Below, piece after piece: positions 36,401 to 44,074 of a stretch of 64,000 nucleotides of DNA (its first letter is position 1; each line of letters starts with the position of its first letter). The notes beneath the pieces were generated by a model. It made no database searches. It was given only the letters and a program-made list of their open reading frames with translations, and was not told where the DNA came from. The position numbers and the translations under genes are program-made. The stretch comes from an uncultured Bacillota bacterium (GTDB lineage: Bacteria; Bacillota; Dehalobacteriia; UBA7702), in assembly GCA_934702375.1 (NCBI GenBank), contig CAKUYE010000010.1, positions 1 to 64,000 of the forward strand. The letters are read 5' to 3'.

Positions 36401-39400
36401 TTAAAGACGGTAAATGACCTTGTGGATTTGGCGTTGGGTACGGAGCGCAATGAACAATGGCAGAAATTCCATCGTTTTGTTATGGATGAGATTGTGGAAG
36501 CATCGGAGCTGATGCTGAAAACAAAAATCATTACGGAAATGCCGGTTAACTCTAAAAAGGTGAAAAACAAAGGCGGGCTTAAAGACGAATTCCGTACCTT
36601 GTACTCTCGCTTTGTTGCCGAAGGTGAAGGTATTGAGACGATGGGAAGCCACGTAGACGATCCTCTTTTGACTGCTCGCTATTACGCCGCTAAAGCGTCC
36701 CGGTCGGTATCGAATGAAATGATCTTCGGGAAAAGCCAACGAGACCTTCTCGGTAAAGAGGTAGGAAAGAGCTTGAATAAAATCTTCAAACCCATTGCCG
36801 GGAATGAAGAAAAGATGGACACTTTGACGAAGTACTGCAACTATCGTCATGACATTTATCGCCTTAAGTATGATAAAGGGTATACCGGTTTATCTGTGGA
36901 AGAGCTGGAGGAGCACTGCCGAAGCATTGAAAAGTCGGATCCGGATATCGTGGCCATTGCCGATGAGGTTGTAGGCTATGCGCGTAACCTTTTGAAAATG
37001 TGCGTACAGGCGAACAGAATCAGCCAGGCAGATTATGAATTTTTCGTAGAGCGCTATCCCTATTACGTGCCGACTTTCCGGGTGACCGTGGATGAGGTGC
37101 TGCGCGATAACAAGGTGAAATTCCGCAAGATTCGTGTGATCAAGGAAGCTCAGGGGGGCAGTGAAGAGCTGCTGCCTTTGTTTGAGCAGCTTGTACGGCG
37201 CACTCATGAGATGATTAAGGCCTGCAAACTTAATATGCTTGCCCAGCAGATCGCCATGAACGCCAGAAAACCCGAAGCGCGGCCGTTTGTGGAACAGCCT
37301 ATTCCTGCAGAGGATACGGTAAAAGAAGATGTGGCAGCGGATATTGCAAGCATGGGCGCAGTGGAAGATGTGGGGCAGCGGACAAAAGAACGCGGCTTTA
37401 ATAACTATATCCCTTGGTGGTCGAACGGAAAGCAATACAATATCCCTGTAACGGATGAGCATGTGCTGTATGCCTGGGATCGAATCAATTACAAGATTGA
37501 CGAGAACTTGGTGCATAAGGTTTTGCGTAATGTCAACAACGTGCGCAGAGGCGTGTTGACACAGTATTCCCCGACATTTCCGATTACTAACGGTATTCGA
37601 GACTACTTTGATATGTTCATCTACAATAAGCACGCTCACCGGCTGCCGAAGTTTCATGCTTTGGCATTGAAGGGGATCTTCACTCGCAGCGGCAAAGTGG
37701 GGGAAATGTTCCATGAATATATGAGCTACGGTGCTTCCAATGCTTCTATCTTTGAATATGCCAACACGAACGCAGGGAAGAAGCCGAGATATACCAAAGC
37801 TCGGGCTGTCTTTGAGAAGATTGACGCTATCAACTTTATGATTGAGCAATCGCCGCGTTTCGCGGTTTATCTTGAAACCGTGGATCGCCTTGAAAAACAG
37901 AGGAAAAAAGGAAAGAACAAGTATACCGATGAGGAAATCAAAACCATTGCTTCTTACAATGCTGCCGATGCTACGCTGAATTTCGGGCGAAGCGGGACTT
38001 ACATCAAGGCCGCGAATACTTACGGTATTACCTTTATCAACGCTGGTTTCCAAGGTGCTGACCGGTTGCGCAGGACGTTTACGCAAGTAAAAGGCGAAAA
38101 CAAAAAGGAAACCTTTATCAATATTACCGGCTTAATCGTTAAAGGTACTCTTCTGGGGATTGCTCCGCACATACTCTCTGATATTATCTGGAATAGCGGA
38201 ATTATGAGAGCGATTGTGGGTGATGACGATTATGACAGAGTGAAGCGAGAATACGACGAGATGAGCGATTTTACGAAAATCAATTATCTCGTCTTTTGGA
38301 TTAACGGAACATGGATTAAGATCCCTACCGGGCGTTCGCTCTCGTGGATTTGGAGTCATTTCTATTTGGCCGAAGAGGTTCTTGATGGTGATATGGATCC
38401 TCTTGATGCCATAATCGCTCAGGTACAGAACTTTGCGGAAAACATTCTACCGGCAAACCCTGTAACGAATGGGATTTTGGGGCCATTGGTTGAAGTTGCC
38501 TTGAATAAGAACTGGATGGGATATGCCATTGTTGACGATTGGTACAAAAGGGAAGATGGCTTCCGTTATCTCGAATATGACGAAGATACCACCGAGGCAG
38601 CCAAGGCGATTGCCGCCTTTGGCCACTATATTACCGGCACAATATGGGGCAGAGAGGACTCCCGGGTACTTGATTTATCGCCCATGAAGCTGGATTATCT
38701 CATGCAGCAATATTTCGGGTCTTACTCCGGGATCGTAATACCTTTTCTCTCCGGGTCTCAGGTGAGCGTTTCTGAGAAAGGCTATGAAGCTTTGATGAGT
38801 ATGGCTCAAAAATTCTATACGGATCCGGTTTACAGTAACCGGCTTGCGAATGACTATTACACGGCGAAGAATTATGTGGATGCTGTTTCCGAGGTTTATG
38901 ACGGAGATACTCCCTATGCAGTTGCTTCCGACTATTTCAAGGAACACGGAGAAAAACTGAAGGAAGTTCGCGATGAAATTGATGCCGTGAATAGAAATAC
39001 GAATCTGAGCCGGAAAGAGCGAAAGGAAAAGGCAAGGGAGCTGAGAGAACAGCTGAATGACCTTTACCGTGAAGGGCTTAACGGCTGGGAGGACATTCTC
39101 GGCTATGCCATACAAAACTATGATGGCAAAGACCGGAATAAATCAACGTATAACGATGCTGTTGGCAGCGTGAAAGGTGTGGAGTATAGCATTTCAACTT
39201 TGAGTGATACTGCACAGGAACAGTACAAGGCTTGCTCTGCCGATGGCGTGAGCGCCGAAGATTTCTATGATGCTTACAAATTCAGTCAAGAGGTTAAATC
39301 TACACGCGATGCAAGCGGTAAAGAAGTGGAAGGCGAAAGCAAGCAGGATAAAGTTACCGCATACCTTGAAAGCAGGGATGCTTCTGCAGCCGAGAAAAAG

Positions 39401-40336
39401 AGTATGTGGAGGAATCTTTTCGGGTATAAATCGGATCCTCCCGCATTTTCGGATGGTGGGAGCGTGTCCTATAACCCGGGAACGGCGGGTTCCCCTATTC
39501 TTGACCCCGGCGCTCGCATATCCAGCGGATATGGCCCCAGAAATGCGCCTACCGCAGGTGCATCTTCTTATCACCGTGCCATTGATATCGCTGCTCCCGG
39601 TGGTACGGCTGTTGCTGCGGCGATGAATGGTACGGTTACGAGGGTATCTCGATCCGGCGGTTATGGTATCTCTGTTGAGGTTACGACAAAAGGGGATGAT
39701 GGCAATTCCTATGTGACTAAATATTCTCACCTCCTTAATACCGGCGTTGAGGTAGGGCAGAACGTACAGAAGGGCGTTAAAATCGCAGAGGTTGACAGTA
39801 CCGGCACTTCTACCGGCAACCACCTTGACTTTAAATTGGCCATCAACGGCGATTGGGTTGATCCCACACAGTATCTCACTGCCATAGGCAATGGCAGCCT
39901 TACCGATAGCGGATATTCGACAAAAGGCGGCTCTGGTGGTAGTTCCACTGTGAGAGGCGGCGGTGGCGGCGGAAAACGCAGATCCGGCGGCGGCTCTCGT
40001 AAATCCGGCGGTAGTCTTGGCACCTTTGCCGTTGCCGGCAGAGAAGACAAAGCCACCGTGAAAGATGTTAGTACTTCGGATGGCGGTTACACCTTTAGCC
40101 GTCAAGAAAGCGGTACTTCCGGAACTTCTGCCGTAGCATCTTCTAAACCGGTATCAAATCATGCCGGCACATCAACGAAGAACGAAAAGTACGCCTCTCA
40201 TGGGGCATATCTTCCCAAAGCTTCGGATTCTCCGTATCTTCCTCGGTATAGCGATATCGCGTCAAGCAACACTCGGACGAAGAAAACAACTCGGTCGAAT
40301 GGACGGAGTATGTGGGATGAGAGTGTTTTGGGGTGA
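30473..40336 (+). CDS. giant polyvalent protein, phage/mobile-element type (5' truncated)
   Basis: 3287 residues without a stop. By eye, in order: about 1-110, the tail of a metallopeptidase-type domain whose HExxH lies upstream; about 115-300, a domain with MRSGVRHSLENLSARTLATLY, like LPD3 or PBECR-type polyvalent domains; about 395-870, an unknown domain with ECLYCYQ (Cys 495 and 498); about 910-1120, a class I SAM methyltransferase (ILDASSGLGYG at about 967-977, then SNAVLNVV); about 1130-1310, an uncharacterised nuclease- or ART-like domain; about 1540-1780, charged coiled coil; about 2000-2700, an LPD38-like region (NFGRSGTYIKAANTYGITF near 2500) with a hydrophobic segment at about 2552-2582; about 3005-3132, an M23 peptidase-like domain; then a Gly/Ser-rich tail. 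Such proteins are carried in virions or conjugative elements and enter the recipient with DNA. No capsid, integrase or terminase gene is nearby. Confidence 0.8.
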   Translation: MKKLVFKYYRSSLTEAQANVKWTYEGQVKSIDDINSEVMAEFFEKKGITDTETLRSIVKENRSFAEKFVDWLNRVIQRITGTKEQRFLLKVRNQWKKALREVKEDIKNTPAEAGVETRKFSLREQKIPKTWKELVDGRKVKVVSLDDTPHFEGNTAGEKRSNLISELDKRQVFDEPHFNSDTGTMIFVMRSGVRHSLENLSARTLATLYHVSDVVRHAVFIGRGRKGDEGKTYKTYAFVAAAQQKGVGIYPIKVIVREYKIGGGVLPPNVKAYFEQHLEMEAYARFYDASVVIAEIEEDDTPIVTAKKEEADDHNGVYPKSDDAPTTPASAISLAELLEPVKNELREYLPKDAFSGDARYSVSEKDGSERISDNVGSEVSFSVTKDDALFEKAVNRNAKLQNVSDSVLNEAGRVREAIKALYQDKFIADEMSKGSTRQKNGSYGVSFENTTICSRSLALESIVEAVAKKIGRPLNERESIIVAQEFMQYSPNPECLYCYQANAKRGFENALNTYLEYRKAAIERYRQGMSFEENLDAHLRSGRSKSARTARQEARVRTWIRIAENGIPKAPAIYFTSPKAIDDAIADPKIPKAIKDQLKDARKFAQDASRAHKRMYYAAYNGEILKIKQSKIEEWNGEYGIRMYSFSDFSPAFILENMQMVTDAAVRGAKMLAYTKEADFVNIFGSTGMAINISVAGYESNGEFICDGMQGMEWEEAKALRNKYPAAGVAYVAKNDREVEWAMDQEWIDTVIPFHISSGSASMAEAMNWQNYTQIQSEKAKDGGSVTKLEHQSVYPPEHLNNKDTYLAKCEEYGLVPKFERWIDHPGYMKLVNETRLATNEMEAVQPVFNEEAAKDCLNEFTGYDQPVGGSERANNFVVDSIGNTLSEKGEGKKKRYSLSSVKPVEPSSGKWERGITFDELKAMHPDAYDIVVDEAEKRNPTQIRGTVSTYRKIYNMLKAGNFKGTILDASSGLGYGTKAGIEEYGFDVEDIEPYPDAKYQPKYTDYSKLHKQYDVIISNAVLNVVTQDVRDNLVVKMGELLAPGGKMFVNVRGKEVLENKTNDVIDRDNREVYVASTGSYQKGFTKEELRAYLEDALGEGYTVNTGVKFGGVSAVVTKSNVRYSVAKTTDGRNCVFADSDILYKGRLNGKTEVQAVADAIASIVGNDYTVLSTGNVTYIGKDLPGEYLYSESAKRLIKAKGNRSKAKKLAAGHLGELIEIAVNQKWQQNHKKKHRTDSQRGWLRYDVHFAVPVLNKKRKMTDAKVYDATLLVRMDADGKDYLYDMIDVKNSTLLVEPSSLRKLIASWNKRQQPIIGAANSSAKQGAINNNSISDSGKDVNEKHSITKKSQQQAASALVAELKESLGQRKTGQKELNALLKSIKDKILDTGAYSYSDVEDVLEQAYSTGGEMEAMTDDIAEAKEYLKGQRIYIPEDVRSDVGLNGSLSASNRKMVGNRTSFTTDDSVEGIDVFYREISAEFPSLFPADIYDASEQAKLIYGIATASDRFVSFEQLDNEAEKEGAKPEELIYETMRKDIEDTFKSLARLNAYDEAKPQKQKESSKKNDAEKQRIKDEEGTMRTFDKIRAADRKQRIKEDQEALRLFDKLMREKDRNFEALDHSWKVKTARLVKKHKKELDKELERTTKEVNEARDKREKEVAESYDKIIRDYERGRIKDEERALKLFDKILAEDEALALEFLEIGDFRNVDRVVAFYDRILKSERAKAETKRKAEEALKRREEVMKSRAKDRAAHKERMEKAKEMLRESNKAARANIPKGSRRDMYLKNRSSQKVAKGFVGDILNVLMRIEEGFLTENDISVIKNSKGQEIEVVFDENGQILYERKPGMEHWDISTRVNELTPGLALVYEAEQQGIDGDQFYTIYAALKGQVPDTPIKGLRNVTTKKAKQMRYINSLDLTARQKNFLYLDVCNFYSDGMPLFQDGGTNKAVKGNRRGRLTRMLDEIALDMYAGNTIELKTVNDLVDLALGTERNEQWQKFHRFVMDEIVEASELMLKTKIITEMPVNSKKVKNKGGLKDEFRTLYSRFVAEGEGIETMGSHVDDPLLTARYYAAKASRSVSNEMIFGKSQRDLLGKEVGKSLNKIFKPIAGNEEKMDTLTKYCNYRHDIYRLKYDKGYTGLSVEELEEHCRSIEKSDPDIVAIADEVVGYARNLLKMCVQANRISQADYEFFVERYPYYVPTFRVTVDEVLRDNKVKFRKIRVIKEAQGGSEELLPLFEQLVRRTHEMIKACKLNMLAQQIAMNARKPEARPFVEQPIPAEDTVKEDVAADIASMGAVEDVGQRTKERGFNNYIPWWSNGKQYNIPVTDEHVLYAWDRINYKIDENLVHKVLRNVNNVRRGVLTQYSPTFPITNGIRDYFDMFIYNKHAHRLPKFHALALKGIFTRSGKVGEMFHEYMSYGASNASIFEYANTNAGKKPRYTKARAVFEKIDAINFMIEQSPRFAVYLETVDRLEKQRKKGKNKYTDEEIKTIASYNAADATLNFGRSGTYIKAANTYGITFINAGFQGADRLRRTFTQVKGENKKETFINITGLIVKGTLLGIAPHILSDIIWNSGIMRAIVGDDDYDRVKREYDEMSDFTKINYLVFWINGTWIKIPTGRSLSWIWSHFYLAEEVLDGDMDPLDAIIAQVQNFAENILPANPVTNGILGPLVEVALNKNWMGYAIVDDWYKREDGFRYLEYDEDTTEAAKAIAAFGHYITGTIWGREDSRVLDLSPMKLDYLMQQYFGSYSGIVIPFLSGSQVSVSEKGYEALMSMAQKFYTDPVYSNRLANDYYTAKNYVDAVSEVYDGDTPYAVASDYFKEHGEKLKEVRDEIDAVNRNTNLSRKERKEKARELREQLNDLYREGLNGWEDILGYAIQNYDGKDRNKSTYNDAVGSVKGVEYSISTLSDTAQEQYKACSADGVSAEDFYDAYKFSQEVKSTRDASGKEVEGESKQDKVTAYLESRDASAAEKKSMWRNLFGYKSDPPAFSDGGSVSYNPGTAGSPILDPGARISSGYGPRNAPTAGASSYHRAIDIAAPGGTAVAAAMNGTVTRVSRSGGYGISVEVTTKGDDGNSYVTKYSHLLNTGVEVGQNVQKGVKIAEVDSTGTSTGNHLDFKLAINGDWVDPTQYLTAIGNGSLTDSGYSTKGGSGGSSTVRGGGGGGKRRSGGGSRKSGGSLGTFAVAGREDKATVKDVSTSDGGYTFSRQESGTSGTSAVASSKPVSNHAGTSTKNEKYASHGAYLPKASDSPYLPRYSDIASSNTRTKKTTRSNGRSMWDESVLG

Positions 40337-40408
40337 TCTTCTGTATTTTTATCCGTTTTTTCAAGGGCAAAATAATGTCTTGTATATTATATGAAGGGAC
40401 ACGTTAAA

Positions 40409-40430
40409 AATTTACCGACAATTTACCGAC
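40409..40430. repeat. tandem 11-bp repeat near the end of the mobile remnant
   Basis: AATTTACCGAC occurs twice head to tail, between the giant ORF and tRNA-Val. It could be part of an attachment site or integrase arm site. No matching copy was seen near 30380. Confidence 0.45.
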
Positions 40431-40489
40431 TTTAAGGTGCTGAAAAAGTAATAAATTTGCGCTTTTCGGGTAGATGAGAGGAAACAAAA

Positions 40490-40524
40490 AAGGCCTGCCG
40501 GACTAGTGTCTAGCAGGTCTTTTG
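40490..40524 (+). terminator. rho-independent terminator before tRNA-Val
   Basis: CCTGC/GCAGG outer stem with GAC/GTC inner pairs, followed by TCTTTTG. Confidence 0.6.
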
Positions 40525-40526
40525 TT

Positions 40527-40603
40527 TGGTGGAGACAGCTGGATTCGAACCAGCGACCCCCTGCATGTGAGGCAGGTACTCTAACCAACTGAGCTATGCC
40601 TCC
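40527..40603 (-). tRNA. tRNA-Val (anticodon CAC)
   Basis: 77 nt including encoded CCA. On the minus strand, acceptor GGAGGCA pairs with TGTCTCC (one G-T). The D arm is GCTC...GAGT, the anticodon stem is CCTGC/GCAGG with loop CTCACAT, and the T arm is GCTGG TTCGAAT CCAGC. Its 3' end faces the polyvalent remnant, a classic integration position. Confidence 0.95.
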
Positions 40604-40865
40604 TTGTTGGTATCATTTATTATAGCACTTTTTTTCGAAAAAAACAAGGGATTTGTTTTGACCGATTTCCTTAAAATATCCTTTATTTTTATGAAAAAAT
40701 GGAATATTTTGTCGAAAAAGAGGTATACACTTTTTTTGTTGAAAACATTCGGTTTTTGCATGAACTCTGCACTAAAAACGCGGTTTTTGTTAATACTTTC
40801 TTAATGAGAATGGGGTGTAAGTGGGCTTTCTTTGTGGCGAACTTGTGGTTTTTTAGGGTGCTGCC

Positions 40866-40894
40866 TTGCCTTATATGCATTTTTGTGGTATAAT
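40866..40894 (+). promoter_or_regulatory. promoter of the SLH/C39 surface protein
   Basis: TTGCCT, a 17-nt spacer, and TATAAT, ending 53 nt before the start codon. The rest of 40604-40947 is AT-rich and shows no gene. Confidence 0.7.
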
Positions 40895-40947
40895 CGTATT
40901 GCGTAAAATCATAGCGCTCCTCGTGAGTGCAGAAAGCGAGATTAAAA

Positions 40948-43239
40948 ATGAAAAGCTGTAACTCAGGAACTTTGCGTAAATCATTCCTGTCTCGTGCGTT
41001 TTTGATTTTCGGAATCGTATCGATTTTTACTCTTGTATGCTCGGCAAATGTATTCTGTTATGATATGAACGGCACGGCAACAGGGAATATTTTAAACAAT
41101 GGCTATGCGGCAGTGGGCGATGACTTTTCCGTCTATGCCGATACGGAAAATGGCTACGTCTTAACGGTGGAAAGAAACGGTAAAACCGTTGTTGCGGATA
41201 AAGATAATGCCCAGTATCTTAATGTCGTGGATCGCTCTATTTATTATATTACCGTAGATGGTGAAGCTCATAAAACGATCCTGCGCTGCTACGATGTTGA
41301 TAGCAACCGTTTGCAGGATGTTTATACCGTTCCTCTGGCCGAAGGGATGAAAAATCTCTATGTGCAGGACGGGAAGGCATTGCTGCAAAGCGATGGCAAT
41401 GTGATCCGCTACGATCTTAACTCCGGAAAAACGGATATCCTTTTGAAAGATGTGGTCTCCTTTGTTCCGGTGGATGGCGGCATTCTCTATACGGCGATGA
41501 ACGGCGGTAAAACGGTGCTTTCTTATGATCGGAATGATGAAAACGTTCTCTTGGCTGAGGACGTTGCCTCTTATGATACCGATGGTGAAAAAGTATATTT
41601 CAGTGATGGTGAAAACGGTGTTTACCGTGTTTCTCTTGCCGGCGGTGAAAGTGTAAAGAGCGGGAATGGTGGTTGGAATATCGTTTGCTCGGAAGGTGAG
41701 GTCTATTGGCAGAACAACGATAAAGTTGTTTCCTATGATGAAAAGAAGCTTTCTCTTGCTCAGGCGGTAGAGAACGATACCACCTCGTTCTCTGTTTTAA
41801 GCAACGGTGAAGTAGTGGCTGTTTCCGAAGAGATCGGTGAAGGCGGCTCTGCCGCAGATTCCGGCAGCTCCTATGTGTCGGCCGCATCTCCTTCCGCAGG
41901 GATGCCGGCAATGGATAACGTAAATAATGAATGCTATAAAAACTGGAAGCAAACCGATAAACGCTGGAGCGGTAATGCTCTTGGCTCCGATACCATTGGT
42001 CGTTCCGGTTGTGTGGCTACCTCCATTTCAATCCTTCTTGTGGGCTGCGGAGCCGAAGCTTCCCGATATTTAAACGGAACCTTTGATCCCGGCGTATTTG
42101 TAAAAGAAATGACGAATAACGGTGGTTTTACCTCCAGCGGTGGTATTTACTGGGGGAAGGTAACCGAGGTCTACCCAAGCTTCCAGCAAAAATCCGATAA
42201 CAAGAGCTTTGGCAGCTTGTCTGCTTCGGCACAGGCCGCTTCTGTTGCAAACCATTCCAGTATGAATAACTACATGGTTTTACAGGTTCCCGGTCGTTCT
42301 CATTTTGTTGCGGCGGATTATGCCGTAGGCAGCACGATCTATATGTGTGACCCCGGCTCCAGCCGTTATACAAAAATTAGTGACTACGGAGAACGTGCCC
42401 AACGTGCTGTCGTTTATCACTATACCGGCGAAGGTTGGTCCAACTACTTAAATAAAGCTGCCACTCCGGTGATCACCAGCGTGGATGTGGCTGCCGGGAA
42501 ACAGGTTACCATCACTTGCGGAACTTCCGGTGCAAGTATTTACTATACCACCGATGGCTCTACTCCCACGGCAAACAGCCTGCGCTATACCGGTTCTTTC
42601 ATTTTGGAACACTCGGCTACGGTTCAGGCGGTGGCCATTGCTTCCGGTTATGATGACAGCTTTGTTGCCAGCAGCTTTATCTCGACCTGGGATGATCCCT
42701 TTAAGGATCTGAATCCGAAGGAATGGTATTACAGTGAAGTGGCCATGGCCTGTGAAGAAGGTTTGTTCCATGGTTACGATGATAATACCTTCCGTCCGAA
42801 AAATAATATGACCCGCGCCGAATTTGTGCGCTCACTCTTTAACTTCCTGGAGCTGGATTCGGAATATGATGAAAGCCCCTTCTCCGATGTGGTTGTCGAA
42901 AGTTGGTATGAAGAATCTGTTATTTGGGCTTACTCCAACGGGATCGTTGCCGGAACAAGTGATACGACGTTTTCACCGGCAACTTCAGTTACGAGAGAAC
43001 AGGTTTGCTCTTTATTGGTGCGTTTCGCGAAAAAATATGAAATTACCCTCAGTCCGGTAAATTCTGCCGTTACTTTTAAAGATGCGAAAAAGATTTCCTC
43101 TTATGCAAAGGACGATATCAGCGTTGCTCAGCAGGCCGGGTTGATCTATGGAGATACCAGCGGTAATTTTAATCCTCAGGGGAAAGCCACCCGGGCAGAA
43201 GTGGCAGCGATTATGGTAAGATTTTTGAAGAAAATGTAA
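40948..43239 (+). CDS. S-layer-homology surface protein with propeller and C39-like peptidase domains
   Basis: 763 residues from ATG 40948. A GTG 21 nt earlier would add seven residues before the signal peptide. Signal peptide 1-38. A repeat region of about 40-310 has short strands (e.g. VISYDRNDENVLLAEDVASY), like a DUF5050-type beta-propeller. A C39-like domain of about 335-505 has the nucleophile region GRSGCVATS (Cys near 355) and PGRSHFV (His near 452). A chitobiase C-terminal-like segment at about 510-575 has GASIYYTTDGSTPT. Three SLH motifs at about 585-763 (TRAEFVRSLFNFLEL, TREQVCSLLVRFA, TRAEVAAIMVRFL) bind secondary wall polymer. A predicted cell-surface cysteine peptidase or amidase; the substrate is unknown. 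Confidence 0.85.
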   Translation: MKSCNSGTLRKSFLSRAFLIFGIVSIFTLVCSANVFCYDMNGTATGNILNNGYAAVGDDFSVYADTENGYVLTVERNGKTVVADKDNAQYLNVVDRSIYYITVDGEAHKTILRCYDVDSNRLQDVYTVPLAEGMKNLYVQDGKALLQSDGNVIRYDLNSGKTDILLKDVVSFVPVDGGILYTAMNGGKTVLSYDRNDENVLLAEDVASYDTDGEKVYFSDGENGVYRVSLAGGESVKSGNGGWNIVCSEGEVYWQNNDKVVSYDEKKLSLAQAVENDTTSFSVLSNGEVVAVSEEIGEGGSAADSGSSYVSAASPSAGMPAMDNVNNECYKNWKQTDKRWSGNALGSDTIGRSGCVATSISILLVGCGAEASRYLNGTFDPGVFVKEMTNNGGFTSSGGIYWGKVTEVYPSFQQKSDNKSFGSLSASAQAASVANHSSMNNYMVLQVPGRSHFVAADYAVGSTIYMCDPGSSRYTKISDYGERAQRAVVYHYTGEGWSNYLNKAATPVITSVDVAAGKQVTITCGTSGASIYYTTDGSTPTANSLRYTGSFILEHSATVQAVAIASGYDDSFVASSFISTWDDPFKDLNPKEWYYSEVAMACEEGLFHGYDDNTFRPKNNMTRAEFVRSLFNFLELDSEYDESPFSDVVVESWYEESVIWAYSNGIVAGTSDTTFSPATSVTREQVCSLLVRFAKKYEITLSPVNSAVTFKDAKKISSYAKDDISVAQQAGLIYGDTSGNFNPQGKATRAEVAAIMVRFLKKM

Positions 43240-43246
43240 AAAAGTC

Positions 43247-43275
43247 TTGACAGCAGCTTGTATCTATGGTATTAT
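43247..43275 (+). promoter_or_regulatory. promoter of tRNA-Thr
   Basis: Consensus TTGACA, a 17-nt spacer, and TATTAT, with the predicted start about 7 nt before the tRNA. Confidence 0.85.
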
Positions 43276-43288
43276 ATACAAGCTGAAT

Positions 43289-43364
<76 letters not shown>

Positions 43365-43368
43365 GATG

Positions 43369-43399
43369 AACCCGATCTGCATATGCAGGTCGGGTTTTT
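43369..43399 (+). terminator. terminator after tRNA-Thr
   Basis: AACCCGATCTGC/GCAGGTCGGGTT hairpin with TTTTT. Confidence 0.85.
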
Positions 43400-43455
43400 G
43401 TATATCTTTTTTTGTTTGCTTATGTTGTGGGAAAATCGATGTTCAGAGGTGAAAT

Positions 43456-44010
43456 ATGAATCAGCTTTTTGCAGTGATAGAAGCCTTTTCTCCTTGGAAT
43501 GAGCAGGAAAAGGTTGATCGTGTCCAAATGATGGAATTGATAAAAAAACGGCCTCAAATACTCACGAGAGAGGACTCTTTGACGCATTTTACCGCTTCGG
43601 CATGGGTGATGAACCCGGAAAGAGATAAGGCTCTGATGGTCTATCATAATATCTATCAGGCTTGGAGCTGGGTCGGCGGCCATGCCGATGGGGAAGGGGA
43701 TCTCTTCTCCGTTGCCTGCCGGGAGTTGGCAGAGGAAACCGGTGTGACGGATGCCCTGCCGATACAAAGGACTCCGGTATCGTTGGAATTTATCGGCGTC
43801 CAGGCCCATGAAAAGAGGGGGCGTTACGTGGCACCTCATGTTCACCTCAATTTGACCTATTTTTTTGAGGCTGCCGAGGATGTTCCCCTGCGAATGAAGG
43901 CAGATGAAAACAGCGGTGTGATGTGGCGCAGTGTTGAGGACATTCTTGCGGATCATACCGAGCCTCATATGCTGGTGATCTATAAGAAACTATTGGAAAA
44001 ACTTTTGTAA
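43456..44010 (+). CDS. Nudix hydrolase
   Basis: 184 residues. The Nudix box is near residues 75-97: GHADGEGDLFSVACRELAEETGV. The core REL.EE is intact, while the upstream Glu of the consensus (GX5E) is shifted or replaced. An extended N-terminus and TASAWVMNPERDKALMVYH resemble MutT-like NUDIX proteins acting on nucleoside diphosphate derivatives. GAGGTG precedes the ATG. Convergent with hcp. Confidence 0.88.
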   Translation: MNQLFAVIEAFSPWNEQEKVDRVQMMELIKKRPQILTREDSLTHFTASAWVMNPERDKALMVYHNIYQAWSWVGGHADGEGDLFSVACRELAEETGVTDALPIQRTPVSLEFIGVQAHEKRGRYVAPHVHLNLTYFFEAAEDVPLRMKADENSGVMWRSVEDILADHTEPHMLVIYKKLLEKLL

Positions 44011-44014
44011 AAAT

Positions 44015-44055
44015 AAACCCGAAGGATGATGGTTTTGCCATCGTCCTTCGGGTTT
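44015..44055. terminator. bidirectional terminator
   Basis: AAACCCGAAGGATGATGG/CCATCGTCCTTCGGGTTTT, a long stem between convergent genes. Confidence 0.88.
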
Positions 44056-44074
44056 TGTTGTGTGGGAAAGAATT

